Of a stretch of DNA of 64,000 bases, positions 57,101 through 64,000 are shown in pieces. This DNA is from Mermis nigrescens (lineage: Eukaryota; Nematoda; Enoplea; Mermithida; Mermithidae). How positions within the stretch are numbered: position 1 is the stretch's first letter; every line of letters begins with the position of its first letter. The stretch spans positions 4,605,893 through 4,669,892 of the forward strand of contig JAVLUZ010000223.1 of the NCBI GenBank assembly GCA_036768485.1. Direction: 5' to 3'. Both the position numbers and the translations under genes were made by a program. Under the pieces are notes generated by a model that searched no databases, had not been told where the DNA came from, and saw nothing but the letters and a program-made list of their open reading frames with translations.

Positions 57101-60100
57101 AGACGGCAAAATAACGATCTTTATGCTTAATAGACTAATTTTTTGGATAATTTTTGGCACTATTAGGAAAATTTGGGGTTCCGCCCAATCTGTCAGAAAA
57201 TCCTGGATCCGCCACTGGAACAAATCAATTGTGTAGTATTGAGGAGAAGTTCGAAACAGATTCCATTGCTTTCACTGGACCGAATCACGCAGAATTTCGG
57301 GGTGCACGCCGCAAGAAAATCGCCGTCAAATCAAAATTTACCACTACGGAATGGTCACTTATTTATTCATGAGCTACTTATTTACGAACGTTGTAATGAA
57401 AAATATTTTCAGGTATAACAAATTTTTGAATGAATAGTCTTACTCGCCTGTTAAATTAAAAATATGTAGTAGTAAGCATACATGTACAGCATGGGAATTC
57501 TGGAGGGGTGGGTCAAACCCGAAAGTTTTTCAAAAAGTGCCTCTTTTTGGCCAAAAGACAATGGATTCACGTCGAAAATACCGTTTTTTCGACAAAAAAT
57601 ACTGCTTTTGACGTTTCAGACAATACTTGTTCTTTTTAGAGCATAAAAACGTAAAAAAATTTCGGAAAAAATTTAAAAAATCGAGTAAATTGAACAAAAT
57701 ATGGTGAAAAAATATGTGTGTGGCGCGAAGCGCCGGAAATTTGAGATTTAAGGCACACTTTTCACAATTTTTACAAAAAAATCGAAAATTCTGGGGCGGA
57801 GGGTCGCAGCCATTCTGCGAGGGGGGAATCGATTGCCATTCTGGGGGTTAACCCCCAAACTCCTCCAAGAACACATCTGGTAGTAAGACACGAAGACAAA
57901 AGATTTAACATAATTAGCTTCAAAATCGTAATTTTTAAACATAATTTTGCCCTTATATTTACCCTTATTCTGACATTTGTTTGTCCTGAATTTGCCCTCT
58001 TTCGGTATTTTTTGCCTTTAACAATCCGGTCTCTAATAAGTACACAAAATATCGAATCGCTATCGGCAAAAATTCTCGAATACGCCCAAACTAGTGTGAA
58101 ACAGACTATAGTTACTTTGGTCGATCCACTACGCTTCGTGCATGTTTCCAACGCCTCTGTGGATGCCAAAATGTGTCTTACGGTGTCAAAGCGATGCATG
58201 AGCATGGCTAGAAATTGAACTACAAGCAGGCTTAGAAAAAATCCCAAGAAAACTAAGCCAATCGGTTCAAGCTGCAAACGCGATAACATCCAAGCGTCTG
58301 GCGAATTAGGATCGATGGGCATGGTATCCTGAGCCCGACATTGTGCCTTTGTTCTATTGATTAAAGAACCCCATGGCCATTCGATATGCAAACAATCTTT
58401 CTTCATTTGTAGAAGCAAGACGACTATTACGAAAAGACCATTAACCATAAAAAATGCAAAGCAGCTTTTGTTACGTAAATTGATTAAATCGACCGAGATT
58501 CGATTTTTGTAATCCTGATCAAAGTTCAGCGGTCGTAAATATTTTTCAATTAGGGACGACCAAAAACATTGCTCTTCCGGCTCTAAAGACTCAAGTTGTA
58601 TGCCCTGAAGTGACTTGTCTTTCATCCACGATTCGAGCTCGTTCCTATCTTAAGTTTCAAAACGAAACTTTTTTAACTTATTGCATTTCATTTTACTCGG
58701 TGGCGGATCGAGGATTTTCCTGAGTGGGGGCGGTAACCCAACTTTTGCAAAAACAGCCAAAAATAGGTCCAAAATTTGCCCTTCACGTGCGAAATAGCAT
58801 TTTTCGGCGATCTGCGTTGTCTGCTTTCATTTAAAATTACTTTTGACGGAACTTTTTCTACAGAAAAATTTCGAAAGTTTCCATAATTTTGTGCGAAAAA
58901 ATCATTAAATTTCTTTAAGTTTAGCGAAAATTTGGCGCAAAGCGCCTAAAAATTTGTTAAATTTAGGCAGAAGCACGTTTATAAGCTTTATTTACTGCAC
59001 GATTTTCTGTATTTATAGCATTTGACACGAAACGTCGAAAAGTAATGCTTGAAAATAGAAGAAACTATGCTGAATAGCTTCATCTGCTGTTGAAATCGTT
59101 TAATAACCTATTCCATGCGCAAAAAATGACTTCCAGATCGCCGCGCCGGAAAAAATTGAGAAATTATGGTCGCTGACGGCCAAAAATCATTGAAAATTCT
59201 TCTAGGGAGACCGCCCCCCCCGCCGGCCCCCTCAAATCCACCCCTGATTGTACTTCATGACGTGTAGAAACTAGAAATATGAAAAAATTGTCACATGCAA
59301 GAAGTTTTTGATTTATAACAGATCAATAAAAATTCGTGATATTCATTCTTAACTTTTCGCTTTCATATTTTTTAGTTTCATTAGTTTTATTTCTATTGAA
59401 AACTTTTACATTTGTTCAATGATCATAAATCAAAAACTCTCATTTACCCGTTGAAATATAATTTGGAAGGCTAAAGTCATCTTCTTCTGCCGCATCTTCA
59501 TCTTCCAATAAATTACGCTGATTGCTTCTTAGAGTATCTCCCGCAGGAGCATCTGAGTACATTTCAATCTGTCCCGGCGTAGATAGACTTCACAAAAAAC
59601 GAAAAAAATATGTGAAAGTTATAATTATGCATTTCTAAAATCAAATTAAAATATAAAAAAATCTATTCCTCAAAAGGCATACAATGGCATAATAAGTTAA
59701 TTGTAATTATTTATTTATTCATTATATAATTGCATTATAGAATATAACTTATGTGTAATTATTTATTCATTTATCATTATTAATTACAATCATACATCTA
59801 CATACAATGAGTAAATTGTAAATAAACAGTCAGAAATCTGAATATTAATTATTTAAAAAATGACAACATAAATAAAAATACTTTTCTTCTATTCTTTCTA
59901 TTTTCTTCTGAATTTCATTCAGTTTTGACATGACGGGCAAACAGTTAGGCGCGACAGTAGTTGGAACGCTATGCGGACAACAAAACAATTTGAACAAGCT
60001 TCCACAATTAAGTGAGCAAAAACCATCAAACTAAAAAAGAAGTTAAAAATCGTTATAACTTTCAATTTAGTCCCTAGCAAGTTGATTATATTCTTCAATT

Positions 60101-63100
60101 CAAAATAACAAGAACGTTTTCCGTTCTTTTGAAATTTCGGGCATCTATGCATGATGATCATACGTGGGCAGCAAGAAAATTCTGGGGGATGGGGGTGCAA
60201 AACTTTTTGAAGGTCAAAAAATGGCCTTAAAAATGGTGGTATGGCGATAAAAACACCATTTTTCGACGTTCCTCATCACGCACTATCCATTGGCATCAAA
60301 AAATTGCGAAAAAACGGAAAAAAATTTAAAAAATTGAATTCTGATGGGGGTATTTTGATTTCTGGGGGGGTATTTTGGTTTCTGGGGGGTGCATACCCCC
60401 AAACCCCCACGCCCAGGTGTGATGATGATATAAAATATGTTTGTGATAACATGGGGAAAACAATATAATCACAAGGCCCCAATAATTTGGTTTTCTCATT
60501 AAAAAAGACTCCTTTAGTCATGTGAAGCCGCTTATTTAAATATTTAGCATTGTATTGATACCCTTGATATAAAATTAAATTAATTACATTATTCACAAAG
60601 TTATAATTCTTGAATGCGTAACTAAAAATTGACGATGATTTATTTTTTTATGAAATGAAAAAAGATCAGTTTTTTTCTGAAAAATTATGAATGACTATTA
60701 CTACCAAGTTGATTAGCCAAGTGAATTCCGTTCCTCCAAAGTGTCTAATGTAAAATGCGGATAAAACTTCGGATTTCAAATTTCTCAAAGGAATTTAACT
60801 AAAAATTAATTGAAATTAATCAAATAAATTAGAGTAAATAAATTAATCGACAGCCAAAAATTGTCACTATCGTGACTCGCTTTGTCTCGTTTTGCATTTC
60901 GTCGCTAGTTTTGTCGACAATACATGTTCCTCATCCTTTTTTGCATTCCTTTTAATTGACACAAGTATTTGCAATAAAATATTTACGTTCAGTTCAGTTC
61001 AAATTTCCGATATAAATTAAAAAGGGAAAAACAACTTACTGCTTTAGGATCTTCCTTGTCACCTTCAGCGGACTGTTTATTTTCTCCATTTCTGGTGCTC
61101 GACTCTCTGGTGCCCCATGACACCACATGAAGATTACATATTGAATAAATAGTTAACAACATGTACATGCAGGGTATGGCCAAAAAATACAATAGACCGG
61201 GAATGATACAGCCAAATTCTTGTGGGTGCAATAAAGCTGCGCAGAAGAAGCTAAAATAAACCATTTCAGTCGATAAACCGTTACTTTTCAGTACTTTCAC
61301 GATTACATGAATCCCATAAACATTGCAAATCAGACTATACGTTTTCTTAAGGGGTTTGGGGTTTTAACCTCCTCCTCAGAATGGCTATTGAACTCCGCGA
61401 AATTCCTGCGACCCCCTAGCAGGCATGTAACTGTGGGAAATATGGGGCACTAGTCCCACAAATTTCGGAAATGCAAATATTTTTGACAAGGGTCCCCCAA
61501 AGGAAAAGTCGAAAATTATTGAAGCGCATTTGAAAGACTGTTTGAATAGATTCTAGCACAGTTTTTAACTGATAATCCTAAATTTTTGGGCGCTCAGCAC
61601 TAGATTTATTGTTTTTGTATAACTTTACCTTCCGAACAGCCAGAGTTCGAGTAAGACATGATAAATATGTTAAAATTTTCTGATGCGTTGCGCAGAATTA
61701 TTTATTTTTCCTGCCTATTACATTTCTTTGCAATGACTATAAAAATGAGTTTAAAATATGTTAAACATTTTTCAGCGGGGTCAAATAAATCTTTAGAAAT
61801 AATTTGCGTGACCATTTTATAGAACATGTTTTTTGACTAAGATCAGAATCGAGTCAAATTTTTTTGAATTTTCTGAAAATTTTTCCTTGTCTATTTTGTA
61901 GTGCACGCTGAGGAACGCTCAGAAACACGATTAGTTTTGCCTGTCTACAAGCAGCTGTCGAGATATCGGACTTCTAATTCCAGCCCCCCCCCCAATTCAG
62001 AAGGCAGCTACGTGTCTGCTCCCAATATTAACTACTTTTCGAAAAAATCGTTGAAAAGTATGCCTCTTAAATCGGTCTTAGCTAGTTTTTTGTTCAAAAG
62101 CGTCAAATTTCGGGGCTTCACGCCACATACCTACTCATTTTTTGACTATATTCCGTTCAATTTACTCGATTTTTCGAATTTTTTTCGAGGATTTCTATTT
62201 TTTAATGTTATACAAAAAACAAGGATTGTCTGAAACGTCGGAAAACTGTATTTTTGACGTGAACCCATAGTTTTTTAGCCCAAAAAGGCACTTTTGCAAA
62301 ATTTTTGGGCCTGATTTACATCAGAATTCCCATGCAGTACACGTATGGATCAGACGATGGAATAAAACTTATCTGCTCTTATGACGTATTAAGTCGATTT
62401 CCTATATTGAATTTTTTATTAAACTCAAAAATGGCCTGTTATCTACGGTTTTAGTATGTTGACTTCTACTCGGAGACTGTTTCAAAACAGGTATGCAAGA
62501 TGACTGAAAGAGACGTATGGAAATAGATAAAATCAGGCTATGTCAATAGTATTATACTAATAATATAAAGGTAATTGTTTAGGATTGTGACACAGATAAG
62601 ATAGCAACTTAATTTGATTTAGATTATTATCGGAAATGGTAAATAATTATTGCCCACTTTCAGAAATTTGATTACTTTATTAATTTATAAATTTTGTATT
62701 AATTTTTATAACTTGATTAATACAAAATACTATCCCATATCACCCGCATATTAAAAGTAAATCAAGCAATCCAGCATTTATCTCTTTCTTCCAAATACAC
62801 AAGAACAAACATACAATTTCGATAAGTCCTTTAATTCGATTTTATTTTGTTTTGCATTAAATAAAGACAAAAAGCAGGAAGGATTGAAGACGGAAAACAT
62901 TTAAAAAACGTGTATAATTCACCTTATGATAACTATAAACAAAAATATCGCGTGCGGAGAAGTTACGCCATCTTTGGTTATTTGCATTGCCGTTCCTACG
63001 ATGACTGCCATCATTAGCAAGGCGAAAAAAGTGCCGATAATGCGGGCCAGCAAAAGCTATTGAAAATATTATTCGTAAATAAAGCGGAGCGGGATAATGT

Positions 63101-63790
63101 GCTTACATAATCGATACAAAATTATTGCAGAAGATAAATTTTTTCAGGATTCCGTATTATCACTAATTAAACTGTCATTACCTATTTAATATCAGTGTAA
63201 ACAATTCAATGACCTATTTTTCATATCAGGCCTAGTCTGATAAGTTTATAATTTTTACGTAAGTCAAAATCCAACAGAGAATAGAGCGTAACAGAGTCAC
63301 CGAAATACATACCTAATAAAGATAGTAAGATGCCTTGCGTATGCATCTCTTCTGGGGGATAACTGATCAAATACATGGATGCATTGAAGTAAGCTATTCG
63401 TGACTGGAAAAAGAAAATATGTAATATTTCAAATTTTTTAAATTTCAAATGGGATTAAATATGCTTGTTTGTATAATTTTCCTAACTTACACAAAAGCAT
63501 TTCAGAGCTTTAACAAATTAGGATCACAGACTTGACTCTCAAGCCACGTACAGAAAATATTTTATGCTGAACTAAACAGTACAGTGTGATGCTATAAATT
63601 CAGTACCTGCGTTTCGGTTTTGTAGCAGAAACATGAAAAGACAAATGCAGCGACGGGAATGAAAACCAAGAAGAACGAAACGTAGGTTTCCATTGAAAAC
63701 GAAATATTAAGCGCCCCGACAACCATCAGAAATATTGTTCCCGGACCCAAAATTGAACTTGCCAGCATTGCAAATTGATAACTAATGTAC
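50930..63790 (-). CDS. Chitin synthase, C-terminal part (eight exons; 5' end outside window)
   Basis: Exons 63607-63790, 62923-63056, 61040-61250, 59882-60030, 59448-59587, 58116-58648, 52992-53295, 50930-51171; 1897 bp, about 631 residues plus stop, all GT-AG and phase-consistent. Chitin synthases are family 2 glycosyltransferases in the plasma membrane that polymerise UDP-GlcNAc and extrude chitin; in nematodes this serves eggshell and pharynx. The part seen starts after the catalytic domain. It covers the TM cluster with ILGPGTIF, HPQEF and VVSWGTRE, a Cys-rich and coiled-coil linker, an acidic stretch, a WSSLIEKYL segment, two more TM helices ending MLMHRFDTVRHILAST, and a basic tail. EDD and QRRRW motifs must lie to the right. 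Several introns carry MITEs. Confidence 0.9.
51747..51989. mobile_element. hAT-like MITE, family A
   Basis: Starts CATAGGTGGGCGGC and ends CCCCACGTCTATG with the family interior; no clear duplication. Confidence 0.6.
52584..52952. mobile_element. hAT-like MITE, family B
   Basis: About 370 bp with the family B interior; flanks do not match clearly. It begins 39 bp past the donor of the exon at 52992. Confidence 0.6.
52992..53295 (-). CDS. Chitin synthase exon (basic C-terminal region)
   Basis: 304 bp, acceptor TTAACTTTAG, donor TGAAG|GTACG. Encodes RPLNQCEYAEKAVELARHMQ, then Arg-rich SVSRRRVVKNLEISRRSARL and AAFRRRFSAA, cytosolic. Joined across a 4.8 kb intron; additional small exons in between cannot be excluded. 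Confidence 0.8.
54175..55860. mobile_element. 1.7 kb hAT-like element in a chitin synthase intron
   Basis: Ends CAGTGATCGACCCGG and, inverted, CAGTGATCGACTGGG, with CCCGGGCCCGG-rich termini. Flanks ACCCTACT and ACCCTATT (7/8). It contains a MITE-T2 copy at 55063-55287 and no recognised transposase. Confidence 0.8.
55063..55287. repeat. MITE-T2 copy nested in a hAT-like element
   Basis: Starts TAGTCTGTTTCATTTAACTT and ends AATGAAACGGAGATTA; inverted relative to 183-412. Confidence 0.65.
56611..56868. mobile_element. hAT-like MITE, family A, in a chitin synthase intron
   Basis: 258 bp with exact 8-bp duplication GTAGGACT at 56603-56610 and 56869-56876. An 85-codon ORF across it is not a gene. 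Confidence 0.85.
57477..57879. mobile_element. hAT-like MITE, family B, in a chitin synthase intron
   Basis: 403 bp with exact 8-bp duplication GTAGTAAG at 57469-57476 and 57880-57887. Contains GGCGCGAAGCGCC at 57722-57734. Confidence 0.85.
58055..58110. repeat. Half copy of MITE-T1 at the intron start
   Basis: Right half of the 157-bp family, ending AGTGTGAAACAGACTATA. On the minus strand it begins about six bases into the intron after the donor GTAAC. Confidence 0.65.
58116..58648 (-). CDS. Chitin synthase exon (C-terminal transmembrane pair)
   Basis: 533 bp, acceptor GAAACTTAAG, donor ACCAAA|GTAACT. Encodes FWSSLIEKYLRPLN, a TM helix (FFMVNGLFVIVVLLLQM), a short extracellular loop with NRT, and a second helix ending LAMLMHRFDTVRHILASTEA. 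This pattern is specific to animal chitin synthases. Confidence 0.95.
58649..59447. other. Chitin synthase intron with a degenerate repeat
   Basis: 58695-59255 resembles the hAT-like repeats (GGCGCAAAGCGCC palindrome at about 58933, CCCCCCCGCCGG near the right end). Boundaries not resolved. Confidence 0.4.
59448..59587 (-). CDS. Chitin synthase exon (acidic linker)
   Basis: 140 bp, acceptor TTTTGTGAAG, donor CAACGG|GTAAATG. Encodes STPGQIEMYSDAPAGD..., ending in a strongly acidic run (LLEDEDAAEEDD). Called on splice-phase agreement with both neighbours. Confidence 0.8.
59882..60030 (-). CDS. Chitin synthase exon (Cys-rich segment, coiled coil)
   Basis: 149 bp, acceptor CTTCTTTTTTAG, donor GAAAA|GTATTT. 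Encodes FDGFCSLNCGSLFKLFCCPH, then a heptad-like KLNEIQKKIERIEE. Animal chitin synthases carry a similar Cys cluster and coiled coil after SWGTRE. Confidence 0.88.
60159..60421. mobile_element. hAT-like MITE, family A, in a chitin synthase intron
   Basis: 263 bp with exact 8-bp duplication ATGATGAT at 60151-60158 and 60422-60429. It starts 121 bp upstream (on the minus strand) of the acceptor of the next exon. Confidence 0.85.
61040..61250 (-). CDS. Chitin synthase exon (HPQEF and SWGTRE motifs)
   Basis: 211 bp, acceptor GGTTTATTTTAG, donor AAAGCA|GTAAGT. Encodes LLHPQEFGC, a TM helix (LLYFLAIPCMYMLLTIYSI) and NLHVVSWGTRE, a near-invariant motif of animal chitin synthases, then a polar linker. 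Confidence 0.95.
61336..62347. mobile_element. hAT-like MITE, family B (inverted), split by a nested insertion
   Basis: Flanks AATCAGAC and GATCAGAC (7/8). The family B sequence is split into 61336-61419 and 62019-62347 by the element at 61420-62018. It lies in the intron between chitin synthase exons 61040-61250 and 62923-63056. Confidence 0.7.
61420..62018. mobile_element. 599-bp relative of MITE family C, nested
   Basis: Ends CAGGCATGTAACTG and CAGCTACGTGTCTG match family C, but the interior is longer and different. Flanks agree poorly (CCCCCTAG / CTCCCAAT), so the duplication has decayed or the boundary is off. Confidence 0.55.
62348..62922. other. Chitin synthase intron, right part
   Basis: Apart from GATCAGAC at 62348-62355 (half of a MITE duplication), AT-rich sequence with nothing recognised. 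Confidence 0.4.
62923..63056 (-). CDS. Chitin synthase exon (transmembrane helix)
   Basis: 134 bp, acceptor TTTTCAATAG, donor CATAAG|GTGAATT. Encodes LLLARIIGTFFALLMMAVIV, then GTAMQITKDGVTSPHAIFLF. Confidence 0.92.
63313..63403 (-). other. Exon-like segment inside a chitin synthase intron
   Basis: 91 bp with a strong acceptor (TTTCTTTTTCCAG) and donor (TATTAG|GTATGT), open in one frame for 30 codons (SRIAYFNASMYLISYPPEEM...). Flanking exons already join cleanly in frame and match the family without it; inclusion would shift the frame by one. It may be a poison or alternative exon, or chance. Confidence 0.35.
63607..63790 (-). CDS. Chitin synthase exon (ILGPGTIF transmembrane segment)
   Basis: 184 bp, acceptor TTTGGTTCAG, donor ACGCAG|GTACTG. 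Encodes YISYQFAMLASSILGPGTIF, then two hydrophobic segments. The first base completes a split codon from an exon beyond the right edge. Confidence 0.92.
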
Positions 63791-63869
63791 CTGAACCAAA
63801 TATTCAGGATGAGATAATCAATGTAGATGAAGAAGGCACATGTGGAAATCCGCAAGATATGTGTATTTG

Positions 63870-64000
63870 CAGGCACGTAGCTGTGGGGGAATGGAGGGTC
63901 CGGACCGGACCCCTAAAATTCAGAAAAAACTGGAAAAATAAGACTTTTTACACGTTATTTTGTGCTATTTTTGGTTTAAACCCCCCAAAATTGGTGTTGG
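63870..64000. mobile_element. hAT-like MITE, family C, cut by the window edge
   Basis: Starts CAGGCACGTAGCTGTGGGGG and is inverted relative to 33350-33510. The right end and duplication are outside. It lies 80 bp upstream (on the minus strand) of the first visible chitin synthase exon. Confidence 0.75.

Overview
The window is AT-rich, intron-rich eukaryotic DNA, very probably from a nematode. The reasons are a TWK-type two-pore potassium channel with the nematode-style second pore (FITMTTIGFGD), an animal-type chitin synthase, and dense non-autonomous DNA transposons. A repeat-rich enoplean such as a mermithid is a guess, not shown. No bacterial features are present.

Two real genes are visible, both on the minus strand. 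(1) A complete K2P (TWK) potassium channel: seven coding exons from ATG at 32217 to TGA at 13406, 680 residues, all intron phases consistent. (2) The 3' part of a chitin synthase: eight exons from 63790 down to the stop at 50930. The catalytic half lies beyond the right edge. The rest is introns, intergenic DNA and mobile elements.

Region by region: 1-7266 is intergenic, with TA-flanked MITEs (ends TAGTCTGTTTCA), one of them carrying a tRNA-like segment, a Polinton end fragment and short tandem repeats. 7267-12086 is a nest of hAT-like elements inside one another. 13406-32217 is the channel gene. Its last intron (14076-25749) contains a 9.2 kb deleted Polinton/Maverick with a 6-bp target duplication, 1.6 kb inverted repeats built around 20-21-bp arrays, and a broken protein-primed DNA polymerase B. 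Its third intron holds a Foldback-like element with arms of 17-bp repeats and a 9-bp target duplication. 33-47 kb carries two copies of a ~2.7-3 kb non-coding repeat and a 2.8 kb hAT element. 50930-63790 is the chitin synthase 3' half, with MITEs in most introns.

The two genes have unrelated jobs: membrane potassium leak, and chitin synthesis for eggshell or pharyngeal lining. The strongest unusual signals are the Polinton with its arrays, the Foldback-like element, the nested hATs with exact 8-bp duplications, and a paralogous empty site at about 41.2 kb that dates one insertion. All boundaries were read by eye, so base-level coordinates may be off by a few.
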